Source: Chrysemys picta bellii
Taxonomy: Eukaryota > Chordata > Testudines > Emydidae
NCBI RefSeq assembly: GCF_011386835.1
Contig: NC_088794.1
Location: 90,876,009-90,940,008, forward strand
Reading direction: 5' to 3'
Length of the DNA stretch: 64,000 nucleotides
Positions 1-12,065 of the stretch are shown piece by piece (position 1 is the first letter of the stretch; each line of letters begins with the position of its first letter). A program made the position numbers and the translations under genes. The notes beneath the pieces were generated by a model. That model saw nothing but the letters and a program-made list of their open reading frames with translations, made no database searches and was not told the DNA's origin.

Positions 1-295
1 ATCCAACTCATTGAGAGGGAATCAGAGTACAAGCCAAGCAGAACCCCCAGACCTTGGCAGCGGGGGTAATTGTCCAGAGGAAACTTTCCCAGAATGACTC
101 TCAGCATGGAAGCTGGAATACTGAGTTAACAACTTCTCATCAAAGGAAAGGCCAAGCTATTCCATCGGGATTTCTCAGAATGGAGTTCTCAACCTGCTCC
201 CACCACTGGACCACCTTCTACCAGGTTTCACTGCTTATGATGCAGGTTCTCTCCTGTGATGCTTGAGGTGTAAAAAGAGGGAAACTGATCCCTTA

Positions 296-484
296 AACTC
301 ACCTTTCATGGACCAACTGAATAAGGAAGAGGAGAGGGAGGGAGGGACCAGAAACTCATACAGGGAATTTCAAGCTGATCCCTTAAATGTGGGAGAGGGG
401 GTCAGCTTGAAATTCCCTGTATGAGTTTCTGGTCCCTCCCTCCCTCTCCTCTTCCTTATTCAGTTGGTCCATGAAAGGTGAGTT
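296..484. repeat. Perfect 83-bp inverted repeat with 23-nt spacer
   Basis: Positions 296-378 are the exact reverse complement of 402-484, separated by 23 nt. A 13-bp direct repeat, CTGATCCCTTAAA, lies at 285-297 and 375-387, at the outer edge of the left arm and at the arm/spacer junction. The arms are polypurine/polypyrimidine-rich and match no transposon family I know. Perfect identity implies recent formation, or an assembly fold-back. Confidence 0.95.
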
Positions 485-1029
485 AAATTTGGAGACTAAA
501 TTCAGATATTTCAGAGTGGAAGAGAGGGATTTTAGTCCTGATTCAAACGCAAACTTCAACACAGCCTTAACTATGGAGTCGCTCAAGCACCTCTATAATA
601 ATGTCTCCCTATGGTCTTGATTTGATTTCAATTTCTGTGCTGGGGTGCAAAAGGGCATTAATATTGGTTTTGGGACCTCATAGGACTGAAAACTGCAGCT
701 GGTCATCAGACATTTTGCAAGTGAAGGTGAAGCTTCAAGCAAACTCAAGGGCATCAGTAACACACATGTCTTCATGCTGACAAGCTACATCTGTCTCTGG
801 CTTCTGATACACTCAGCAAACAAATGCATTAGAATAGGGAATGGAGGAGGGAGTCAAACAAAATCCATATTAAATCTTAAACCAAGAACACAAAGTAGGA
901 TCTGTATGTTACAGAGAAATTTAAAATTAAACCTAACATGGAAAATGCAGGGCTTTAATGGCAAGGAGGTCAGCTGCCTTCTAAAAACACACTTGTTTGC
1001 TGTGGTGCTGCTACTTGCTACTGCAACTA

Positions 1030-1280
1030 ATACTCAGCCCTCCTACAGTACTTCCCATCTTAGGATCTCAGAGCACTTTTAAATTTTTAAACTTTCCATC
1101 CCCCTGCGAGGTAGGTATTATTACCCCCTTTACAAATGGGGAGACTGAAGCACAGAGAATTTAAATGACTTGTGTGAGAGCATGTAGGGAGGGAGCAGGA
1201 GATATGGAAAAAGAACCCAAGACACCTGACTCCCAGTCCTGTGCACTAACCACTATACCACTGCTTTCTCTCCTCTTTTA
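1030..1280 (-). repeat. MIR/CORE-like SINE
   Basis: The sequence has the reversed MIR signature: a two-base-pair-per-step decay of GAGGTAGGTATTATTACCCC, then a GGGGAGACTGAAGCACAGAG block, and a tRNA-like head at the high end (CACTAACCACTATACCACTG). It is diverged and I saw no clear TSD. Confidence 0.75.
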
Positions 1281-2089
1281 GTACTTTCCTAGCTTCACAT
1301 TTCAGGGCCATCTTAGCAGTCAAACTGTTCAGTGATTCATGCATGGAGCACGTCGAGACAGAAAGCGGGAGTTGGTCCACACTGGGGACAGGGAGGTGGG
1401 GAGGAAATGAAGCCTCATATCATCCAACATTAACACCTTCATGATAAATGAGTTGACCTTAAAAAGAGCTCTGAAAGGAGCTCAGCTCAATCCTTCTGGA
1501 AGATGGATAGTCAGTATAACACAGCAGATGTACAGGGCCGGAGGGGGAGGGGGAAGCTACATAACAAGGATGAAGGAGAAACCTTTATAAAAGCACAGGT
1601 TGGACTGGGACTTCAACTGCTAATGCCCCAGTTTTCCAGTCCCAACTTGGTTACCCAGCCTGTGTGGTTGCACTACGAGGTATATTTTACTGTAGTTGTG
1701 GTGGAAAGCCTAGAGCTGAAAGACGTGGCAAAATGCAGAGAATGACAAAAGAAAATTCTTTTCCTCATATCATTTTGTCCTTTCACACCCTTAAGAAAGT
1801 GTCCTATAGAGAATGTAATAGAAAGTGATCAGGCTTTTTGAACCCGCCTAGACAATATAATAGAGAATTACAAGGCAGCTGCAGAATTCTGAAAGATGGT
1901 TCAAATCAGCCTGTAGAAAAGATCTTATTCTCTGTTAAATACTATCCGGTTTGTAGAATAATTTCTATTAAACCCTAATGGTTTCCTTCCTGTTAAATTC
2001 TACAGGAATTTTCAATAAAGGTTGTCAAACTGCAGTTTTTTTCCTGTAGCCCTACCTGAAGAGATACTGACAAGTAGATTTAGGCCCCA

Positions 2090-4020
2090 AATTTAGGTTT
2101 TGTGGGAAAAGTAAGGGCCTTACAAACACAGAAACTGAGATCCATCTAGTCCCGTATCCTTTCTCTGACAGTAGCCAGCACCAGATGCTTCAGAGGAAGG
2201 TGAAAGGACCCCACAGTAGGGAGATGTGGGATAATCAACCCCCCACATCAGGTGTCATCCTGATCCCTAATAGTTAAGCCCTGAAATATGAAGTTTAATA
2301 TCCCTTCCAAAATATTTGTTATCATGACAACTCTGGATATTCTTGTTATCCATATAAATGTCCAGTCCCTTTCTGAATCTAGTTAAGTTCTTGGCCTCAA
2401 CACCCTCCAGTGACAGTGAGTTCCACAGTTTAATTACACCTGGTGTGAAAAATTATTTCCTTTTTATTGGTTTTAACTTTTCCACCTTTTATTTCATTGT
2501 ATTATGAGATAGAGAGAACAGAAGCTCCCTATACCAGTCATTATTTTATATACTTCTAACACATCCCCTTTTTATTTACCTCCTTTCTGTGGTAAACAAT
2601 CTTTCCAATACCTCTTATTCTCATTGCTCTTCTCTGAACCCTTTCTCATTCTGCAATACCCTTTAGAGATGGATCAGTACTGCACACAGTATTTCAGATC
2701 AGGTTGCACAGCTGATTTATGTAAAGGCGTGATAATAGTCTCCATATTATTCACCATCTCATTCCTTATGCATCCTAACATCTTATTTGCTTTTTGACCA
2801 CAGCTGCACACTGAGAAGAGGTCAGCTTTGAGCTGTCTGCAATGATGTCCAGGTCCCTTTTCTGAGTTCATTTAGAACCCTATAAGGCAGGGGTCGGCAA
2901 CATTTGGCACGTGGCTCGCCAGGGTAAGCACCCTGGCGGGCCGGGCCAGTTTATTTACCTGCTGACGCGGCAGGTTCGGCCGATCGCGGCCCCCACTGGC
3001 CGCGGTTCGCCGTCCCGGGCCAATGGGGACAGCGAGAAGCTGCGGCCAGCACATCGCTCGCCCGCGCCACTTCTCGCCGCCCCCATTGGCCCGGGACGGC
3101 GAACCGCGGCCAGTGGGGGCCGCGATCGGCCGAACCTGCCGCCTCAGCAGATAAATAAACTGGCCCGGCCCGCCAGGGTGCTTACCCTGGCGAGCCACGT
3201 GCCAAACGTTGCCGACCCCTGCTATAAGGTGTACGAGTAGTTCAAATTTTCCCCTCTAATGCATTTTACTTGGCATTTATGGACACAGAATTGTATTTGT
3301 GATCATGTTGCCCATTCGACTAGCTTGTTTAGGTCCCTTTGAAGTTCCTCACAGGAATTGAAGAGGCTGGTCCACAACACCCCTTACATTCTTGGTTCGC
3401 TGCACAATGAGAAGGGCGCAGGTGCAGCCCAACAGACATGTAGCAAATATCTTCGTGGAATACACACAGGGACCATCAACTGAAAAAGAACTTTATGTCA
3501 TCTACAATTTTGCCACCTCACTACTGCATACTGCTGATATATTAAACAAGGCACCTAGTACAGAACCTTGAGGCACCCAGCTGGTAGCCTTTTGCCATGA
3601 TGAAAGTTGACCATTTAATCCTACTCTTAGCTTTCTCCTTCCTAGAGAGTTTTTGATTGGTGACAATACTTTGCCTCTCACCCCATAACCACTTAGCTTC
3701 TTTGGTTATGCAGGATCTTCTCAAAGGCCTTTTGGAAGTCTAAATAAGTTGTTGAGTCTCTTTCTGTATCCACCCTAATTTCCCAGGGCCTGGGTGTCTC
3801 TACTTTACAACAGATCCTATCATATCTTCTAGGTGTTGCATTATTCTATTTTTAATTATTGTTTCAACCAATTTGTCGAGTACAGATGTAAGGCTTACTG
3901 GTCTGTAGTTCCCTAGATCAGCCTTCTATTGAATATAGGTAACAATATTTGCTGCCCTCCAATCCTTTAGAGCAGTAGCTATTTTTAATTATCAGTTTGC
4001 TCCAACGCCTCTTCTTCTGA
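2090..4020 (-). mobile_element. CR1-type LINE, degenerate, interrupted by a hAT MITE
   Basis: This is a non-LTR retrotransposon read on the minus strand. Around 3590-3546 it encodes an RT motif readable as ATSWVPQGSVLGA, matching the family's SGVPQGSVLGP. Further along, 2871-2674 encodes QKANKMLGCI and a HKSAVQPDLKYCVQY tail typical of CR1 RT. The 3' UTR lies at the low end, about 2090-2280, with the familiar block on dots of AGATGCTTCAGAGGAAGGTG. The reading frame has many breaks. A palindromic MITE sits inside at 2888-3221. Confidence 0.85.
2888..3221. mobile_element. Palindromic hAT-type MITE (CAGGGGTCGGCAAC termini)
   Basis: The terminal inverted repeats are CAGGGGTCGGCAACATTTGG and its complement. 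An exact 8-bp TSD, CTATAAGG, lies at 2880-2887 and 3222-3229. Almost the whole element is one GC-rich palindrome with arms of about 2888-3030 and 3078-3221, so the two strands give nearly identical spurious frames. It inserted into the CR1 LINE and is therefore younger. Confidence 0.95.
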
Positions 4021-5847
4021 CATCTCAGAGAATGTCTGAGAGTACCTCAACTTTATTACCCCACAAAGCTGCTACTAAAACTAATATGAATAAGAGTTTT
4101 CATGTTTTTAAAATAGAAATTTCAATACATTTTATATATAAATCTCCTCACGGTTGGGATTTCAAATGCAACAATACCTGGCTACTGTGTGAGATACAGG
4201 AAACAAACTTGACCAGTCTAGTTTCAATGTCAAAGCTAAATAAAATACAAAAATACGTGTATATTTTAAGTCTTTTTTCCATTTTAATTAACTATGATAT
4301 AACTGGTGATACAGGTAAACATTGCGCACACACACACACACACTATAACTTAAATTACTGATTTTAACTCGACTGTGTCCCTTTCATAGTGATTAAATTA
4401 ACATGGATATTTTTGTTTACTAGCTAAATGCAGCAACCTGTATAAGTATCAAGGTCCTTGCACTTACACAGAATCTGAACAATCGTCCATGTCAACATCA
4501 CTCCTGGGTCTGTTCGTTAGTGAACTTGCTACTTCCAAGAGAAGCACATTTTTATAGGTCCTACAAAATGGGAGGAGGGGTTAAAATATCATTTTTTATC
4601 AAAAGAGCAGTACGTTCCACCTTTAAATACGCACAACTTAATTCACAATGAACCGGGGGCTAAACAACTTCACAGTGCCTACTCAAAACACAAATTAAAA
4701 ACAACCTTCCCTTTTTCTAGACAATGTAATGTATTTGTTTCACAATGGATCATTTCCATCTCCACGGTAGCAGCTGCCACCGGAGCCATCATCTCTGTGC
4801 ACTCATAAGCAGCTCCATTTCCAGGTCTAATTGGGAACAGAGATACTTATTGGGTGAGTTCCAGCATGATCCATCACGCCGGAGACAGCTACTGTGCAAA
4901 CCAAAAGCAATCCAGCTTCCAAAAACCCTCTTAGACAAACAGTGACTATGCTACAGGGATTCTTGTGGTTTTTGGTGCTGTTTCTCTAAAACTTAAGAAT
5001 CGCCAGAGGAAACTATATATTAAGAATCCAATAAGTGCTGTTTAACATAGATAAATCCAAAGACGTAGCCTTAATAGCCACAACCTCTTTAAAATTACAC
5101 AGGTGGTCAAAAAAAGCCACCTAATTCGCAGCAAACAGATCTACCACTGGGTGAATGCAGCCACTAAGCTCATTAACAGGATGTGGCAGGATGTGCCTGA
5201 AAGTGTAAGACAGTGGCTCAGTGAGCAATTAAATCCCATGTCACTTTAAAATAAAAATCTATCAGTGTCACAAGAGTGTGAAGCCTCAGCTCCTCTGCTG
5301 TTTCCCACCTCCAGTCTTTTATTTATCGTGGCATATTGGGAACAGTGCAAGTCACAACGATTATAATGAAATATGCCATATAAAAACCAGATTAAGCCTG
5401 CTCTCCTTTTGGGAAATATGCAGAGAGAGAAGCTGTCTGTTAGCTGTCGAGTTTGCAAAAGATACCATCTTTTGGGATGGTGCTCCCTGCCAGCAGACAG
5501 AGTGCCCCAGGGGAAATGGTGGTGAAAAACCCAGACAAGCAGCATCCATCCATCCATCATATGCTCATCTCCAAGGCACAAATATAGCATTAGCGTGCAA
5601 GGGGTGGGGGGGGGATACTTTAAGTAGAAATAGAATACAGTGCTCTTGCTTGAATGCTGGATTTTGTAGTTGTTTGGGGCAAAACAAGTGAATACAGCAT
5701 CTTTTGTTAGCTTGTTTGTTTTTTATATTTGTGGTCGGTTTAGTGATTTGCTTATCGTTCTTGAATTGGATGGATTCACAGCAGTGAGTAGAATTAGGTA
5801 TACTGAGGGACAGCAGGTGCTGTGCAAGCTTCCTTCTACACACTTCT

Positions 5848-6180
5848 ACCAATGCAACTCAATCCTGATCTCTAGCAGCTCTCTCCTATTCCAGATCTGG
5901 ACCTTCACACAGCTCTGCCATTGCACAGCCGCAATCCCTGTTATTCCAGCTCTGGGTGCCCAAACAGCATTGCCATTGTGCTTCAATCCTGACGCTCAGT
6001 ACCCTCTGCTATTCCAACCCTACCCTCTACCTCCTTTCCATTCTGTCAATGCATCTCACTCCTGACCTGTAATCCTCTTCTATTCCACTCCTGGGATCTA
6101 CACCCAGTTCTGATCATTCCCGGCTCCATGACAACTCCTGCTAACCCAGTCCTGGGCCTCTCCGGAACAGAAACTGCCAA
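5848..6180. repeat. Degenerate minisatellite, unit about 55-75 bp
   Basis: About five diverged units share the core TATTCCAG..CTGGG, followed by CACACAGCTCTGCCATT-like and CAATCCTGA-like blocks. Examples begin near 5848, 5921, 5976, 6041 and 6117. Unit length varies and no unit is intact. No coding potential is supported. Confidence 0.7.
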
Positions 6181-7569
6181 TAGTGCTGAATTGTGCAGTG
6201 GGTTAGTAATGCAAACAAATATCTTCTGGGGACTAGTTTGAAACCACCACATTCATTTCACTTTTGATCTGAGACAGACTGGGAGAAGCCAGGTCTCTAG
6301 TGGAAGTGAAAGGCTACTGCATTAAGTCGTTGTTCCCTCCTTGCCCAAATGTCTTCACATCTAAGGATGATTTTCCTGTGTATCAATGCCCTTTCACACC
6401 GCACTGGCAATGTAAAAGGGGACTGTGTGTAAGAATCGGGTCCTAAATCACCATTAGGGAATGGCAAACCTGTCCTTGAACTAATCCTTCTGGAAAGTTT
6501 GAAGATGTTTGGGAAGCAATGTCTGTCTGTTATCTCCCTCTCACAACACATCGCCCTGGGTGGGATGAATGGATTGGTGGATTTTCCTCCCTCACATAAA
6601 GGCCCTCTTCAGGGAGCAAACTGGGGCTATACTCCACCCCGTAGGATGCTGCAGTTTAAGGATCAGTGGGGCCCACTGATCCCTAAAATGGGCCTCACTA
6701 AACAGTCTTTCTACATGTAAAGGCCCACTGGGGCTTTCCTTCAATTTATGCCCCAGAAAGCACTGTGGATTGGAAAATCCCAGTGCTTCATCCTTTCCTT
6801 TCCTGCAAAAACTACTAGGTTCGTGGGGAGAGAGAGTGAGAGAGAGCAAGCAAGGATGTGTGTGTGCTATGGGATTGTGCAATTCCATGGGACACTCTGG
6901 GTAAAATTGCAGGAAAACCCCAGGATGCCTTTGAATGTTCAGACAGTTCCCCAGGGCCCAAGGGAAGGATCCCTGGATGCCACTAGCACCTACCTAATTG
7001 TACACCGCATGAGGTTACCAACAAAGGGGGAGAGAAATAGGGTTGCAGGGACTGGTAGCAGTCCTCAGAACGTGGTTAAGCATTGTAAAATTTGCCCATT
7101 ACTAATCTGTATGTTTTATAAGCAGCATATGGTGGACTAGTCTCTAATAGACATCACAGTAAAAAAATAGCCCTCCCGTTGATTGTGTCGCAGAAGTAAT
7201 TTACACGTTTATTTCTCATCACAAATATAAATCAATGTCACATATAACACATTGTACCTGCTTTTCAAAGACTTCAAATTTACACTACCTGGCTAAATTC
7301 TGAAGCAGATAACTTCCCCCAGGGCATCAAATCCTAAAGTAATCTCTCCTTCTATTCTCCCCTCCGAAACCATTGTTCTAATTTTGCAGTCTATGCTGTT
7401 CATTCTCTCTCTTTAAATAGCATCCTATACAAGTTTAAAACAAGATGTAATGCAATTCACCTTTTCGCAGCATCAGCTCATGTAACAATTATAGTATAGT
7501 ATTTGAGGAAAGAGATTGCATAATCCCTACATGTAACAGCAGGCAGTAATTCAGGTAGTACGGTGCAGT

Positions 7570-7790
7570 GGAGCTAGGTGTGATCTAGACTTCTGAGCAA
7601 TGGACAAGGAATCAGGAGCTGCTAAGTTCTAGTCCTGACTCTGGTGTCAATGCTCTCCATAGCCTTGAGCTAGTTACAGCCTCAACACCTCAGCTTCCCC
7701 ATCTATTAAATGGGAATATAATTACATACCTTCTCAGGGAAGGGTGGGAGTGTTAATGGGATGTGCTAAGTGTTATTACAGTTTGCTACA
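7570..7790 (+). repeat. MIR/CORE-like SINE
   Basis: The forward MIR order is visible: a head with CAATGGACAAGGAATCAGGA, then GAGCTAGTTACAGCCTCAAC, then CTTCCCCATCTATTAAATGG and a decayed GATAATAAT-like tail. Confidence 0.7.
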
Positions 7791-8034
7791 AAAAATGTAA
7801 ATTTTAGATTCTCCTAGGGCAATTTGTGGGATCTTGTGAGATTTTGCAGGACTTCTATAATATCCCATAGGACACCCTAGAGAGCTTGTAGTGAGAATTC
7901 CCCACATTTCAGTCAGGATGCTTAATAAGCAAACTGCATCACAGTGTTGCAATTGTTGCTAGACCAATTGCTTTAAGAAAGTTTAATTGACATACTCTAG
8001 AGGGAAGAAAGGTTGTCAAGAGGAATTTCAAATG

Positions 8035-8240
8035 GGACAGGGAATTGAGCATCTTGGGTGCTGTCTCCAGTCCTGCCACTAATTTGCTGTGTGATCTTGG
8101 GCAAGTCACTTACCCTCTGCCTGCTGTATCATGGAGATAATCCTTACCTACCTCACAGGGTGTGGTGAGGCTTGTTTAGTGCTTGCAAACCACTCAGATA
8201 CTCAAATAAGAGTGCCTATAAAGTGTAAAGTACTATTATA
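8035..8240 (+). repeat. MIR/CORE-like SINE with L2-like tail
   Basis: Contains GTGTGATCTTGGGCAAGTCA, TACCTACCTCACAGGGTGTG and a tail reading GTGCCTATAAAGTGTAAAGT, the classic MIR/L2 3' end. It lies about 250 bp from another copy in the same orientation. Confidence 0.8.
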
Positions 8241-10992
8241 GCTGCTTGCAAAGGTTTAAACCATTTTTCCAGTGAAGAAAAAGAAGGTGCAAAACTTAGT
8301 GGACTTTATTTGCACACATAGCAGATTTTAATAGCCAACTGATAAACCTCTAAGAATGAGGATACTTTCCCACATTTCCCATTGGTAAAGGCCATCAGAC
8401 AGATAGAGATATGTAATTGCAACATATTATTACGAAGAGGCAAGCTTGTAATGCAAACATTGACACTTTCCTCCAGAGGTGCCAATAAGTATCTTTCTGG
8501 CATTGGGAAAAAGCACAACTGCATCCACGGCTCTGCCACCACATGAAGATGAAAAACTCCAACAGCCCCAGAAAGATTGTAGATTATACCAAAATGGGTA
8601 AAACAGGAAGATTAATGGCAGCAGAGAAAATGCAGATGGTGAAAGGGAGCCTGCAGGTTCAGCAAGACTGTGCGTCAAGGGGGAGGAGGAGCAAGAAGCA
8701 GCAAGGGGGAAACAAGGTGACATTCAAAGGCGGCAGAATGCCTTCCAAAAGGGCAACCAGAGGGCAGCTGTGGACACAGATGGGCCATCTGGGGTAGGCA
8801 GGCTCATGCTAACATGGCAATAATTACTTCTTAAAAATTGGCAGGGAGGTGAGAGGGCCAGAAGCAGATAAAAGTGGTTTGTTCCACAGGCAGATAACGG
8901 AGTAAAAAGGATGGCAAATAGGAAGACAAGGATACAGAGAGAGAACATCTATTTTTAAAAGAATGTACGAATGAGAGAGACTGAGAGACCCCACCAGGAG
9001 CCCATTGTACGGAAGTTTCCATGGTCACCTGGTACATTGGGCCAACACCACAAATAGATTCTTTCCCCATGCTAATATTTTCCCCGAGGCTTTATTATTG
9101 AGGTTTAGGGAAAAGAGCTCAGAATGAAAGAAACAAAAGGGTTATAGACAGTAAATAGTAAAAAAGGCCAGCTCAGACTGTAACCCTGCCCTCCAACACC
9201 ACGACGTGGAGTTCTGACTGCTCAGAGACTCCTCTGATTTTACAGAGTTCCCTGGCTTTCTTCTCATTGCCTGAATGGGCCTTCAGCTTCCCGCATGCTC
9301 TATTGCTCCATCCTGTGCATCTCTGGAAGAGATGTACCAGGTTTTATAACTGTTTGCTTGCTGGTAGAGAACTGGAAAAGCAAGACCTCCCTTACCCCAC
9401 TCTGACATAAGAGTGGCTTAAACAGGCTCCGGTGGCTTTCTCCTCTCCTATTCCAGGATAGCAACCTTTCTCCACATCAGTACCTGAGTTCATCCTTCGG
9501 GTAAGAATGAACCTTTTTACAATCCACTTCCTGGTTTCTATCTGAAACCAGATGGATAGCACTGGGGAAATGAGGAGCTATGACCCACCCTTCCCTCTGA
9601 GCTCCAGGCTCAGAGCCCCTAACAAATACACAAGAAGAAATAGCCCAGTCAATTGAAAGGTGCTGACTTTTCTTCCCCAAGAGCTCTTTTCTTATTCCCA
9701 GTGACAATTTTCTCTGTCACAATAGCACTTTATAATACACCTAGAGCGTTGATAAAAATGCACTCCAAGGGTGAGAGGCCAGCAGATGGTCACACTATGT
9801 AGTATAACAGTTTGGGGAAGGCAAAATATTGGCTAAAGACACCAAGATAAAATTCCTACTCTTTAAACATTCCCTGGAATCTTCAATGTCCATATAGAGC
9901 AGATAGCAGCTCAGTACTTTAGATCTTTTCTGAAAGACCTTCTCGCATTAAATTCCACGGAACCCAAACGAAAATATGAAGGGCTGAGTTGCCCTTGGGT
10001 TTGAATGTATGTTTCTCTAGGGAATCTGACTCAAACCTGATGTTTAGATCATTAGGACCAACCCAGAAAATTAAAAAGTAAATGTATTCATCTATTTATT
10101 AAATGTATCAATCAAACATCACTTTGGTCCGCACATAATGTGTTTAAATTCACCAATGTCAGGTCTAAATGGACTCCTGCAAAATAAGTCAAACGTGTAG
10201 TCATCCCTCATCCTCCGCCCCTACATACACACCCTGAGGCAAAAGTCAGAGAGAGAAAAATAGACAATCCTATTACACTGTGCCCTGAAGGTCAATAGAC
10301 TCCGTCTCTGTCAATCCAACAGGATAGTGAAATCAGGAGTCCTAGACACCCCTCCAAGCCCTTCCAGCAGCCTTTAGACCATCAAATCTAGGAACTGTTA
10401 GCAAAAGTGTCCGAGCTGATAGCAAATGTTGCAACAACAAATAACGTGTAAGGTAGTCTCTTAGGTAGCCATACCATTTGGCTGTATCTAATACTACTAT
10501 AATAGACCAGGACTGGAGCGAGTACATGCAATGCATACTTGAAAATACTAGATGGGGTGGAGGAAGGAGTCTTAAGGAAGAAGTGGGGGAGGGAATAAGA
10601 TGAAATAGCAGCAAGCTTGTGTAATCATGCCCTTGCATATTCAGACCAAAGTACAACAGGCTTGTTTTGAAAATTGCAACAAAATGTATGAGACCTGGAT
10701 GTTGTTAGCCTGCATTATACCCTCTGTCTCTCTCTCACACCTCCCCCTCATCTAGCACAGAGGAACTAATCTGCAGGAAGGTGTGGTAAAGCCCTAGACC
10801 CTAATAATGTCTGTCCTCTGCCTCCACTTCACCTTACCGAAAAAGGCAAGGAGGATGGATGAAAGTGGGGGAAGGGAGAGGACTACATCCAAGGGGAAAA
10901 GAAAGTGAAATACAAGAAGCTAAGAGTTGTGATCCTCCTGTATTACCTTTCATTTGACTAATGATGAGCCAAAGGAGCTTCTGGGCTGGGCT

Positions 10993-11114
10993 TAGGGTGA
11001 CCAGATGTCCCGATTTTATAGGGACAGTCCCGATTTTTGGGTCTTTTCCTTATATAGGCTCCTATTACCCCCATCCCCGTCCCAATTTTTCACACTTGCT
11101 GTCTGGTCACCCTA
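10993..11114. mobile_element. Compact hAT-type MITE (TAGGGTGACCAGA termini)
   Basis: A 122-bp element with inverted termini TAGGGTGACCAGATGTCCCG / CTGTCTGGTCACCCTA. A diverged 8-bp TSD flanks it: GCTGGGCT at 10985-10992 and GTTGGGCT at 11115-11122 (7 of 8). It shares termini with the 1.05-kb element at 20144. Confidence 0.93.
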
Positions 11115-11754
11115 GTTGGGCTGCAAGATTGATGGCTGCAGGCAGACTCCACAGTGAAGAGACAAATGACTGGTCATTCCCCTCTGAGGCACAGAGACAC
11201 ATGCATCCTCGCAACCATACCAAACCCCGTCATACTCCTTTTAAAAAAGGAGAGATAAACACTGGCAGATGGAGGCACCTGGTGTCCTTTTCCCACAGAA
11301 GGACACAGTTCCAGGAGAAGCCCTGTCCATTCCCGAACATCTGGCTGTGGGATTTGCTAGCTTCTCTCCCTCCCAGAACAATCATCCATCTCTGGAACTC
11401 AGTGCAGGTCAGGGGAAGCTGAAGAGAATGGTGTGACAAACTCATCAATCTACACATGCATGTTTAGTTATTTAGCTTTCTTTAAGCTGTTCCTGAATTG
11501 CTACCAGTACGAAAAAGTGAGTGGTGGAAAGGGCACAGTGGACTGGAGTAAGTCTTATGACTGTTAAAATAGTGTCCATGTACTAAAGCAGTAGGAAACT
11601 AATTAAGATTCAGGATTGAAAAGTGGTTCCATCTGTAGCATTTGCTAAGTTCAGGTGTATTTGGGGTATCATTGCTAGCAGGAAGGGTGATTTATTTTGC
11701 TCATTTGGATATCAAAAGAAAGCCCCACAAAAGTATATTCAGTTCATAGATTTA

Positions 11755-12065
11755 TAATGCTCTACTCCAGAACCTCGGAGTGGAGCCACTACTCCTCCAG
11801 ATCGAGAGGAGCCAGTTGAGGTGCTTCGGGCACCTGGTAAGGATGCCCACTGGGAGGCTTCCTTTGGAACTCTACCGGGCACGTCCCACTGGAAGGAGGC
11901 CCCAAGGCCAGCCCAGGACACGCTGAAGAGATTATATCTCCCAGCTGGCCTAGGAATGCTGGGGAATCCCTCAGGAGGAACTTGTTGCAGAGGAAAGGGA
12001 GGTCTGCTCCTCCCTACTCTCCATGCTGGCCCCGCAACCCTCATCAAGAAAAGCAGCATAAAGAG
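11755..12065 (+). pseudogene. LINE ORF2 C-terminal remnant
   Basis: One plus-strand frame reads LQIERSQLRCFGHLVRMP, then GRLPLELYRARPTGRRPQG, QPRTR, stop, RDYISQLA, stop, ECWGIPQEEL. This is the conserved C-terminal tail (FGHVxRMP ... GRPRTRWRDY) of several vertebrate LINE ORF2 proteins. Both stops sit where Trp is expected, consistent with single G-to-A changes. The frame is otherwise kept for about 300 bp. The RT and endonuclease parts are absent, so this is a dead 3' fragment. I do not assign a subfamily. Confidence 0.75.

Noticed and set aside
2872..3240. Two ~108-codon frames on opposite strands with nearly the same protein
   Set aside because: They result from the MITE being a palindrome.
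5278..5691. 137-codon plus-strand frame
   Set aside because: No recognisable domain, codon bias or splice context; overlapping frames exist on the other strand.
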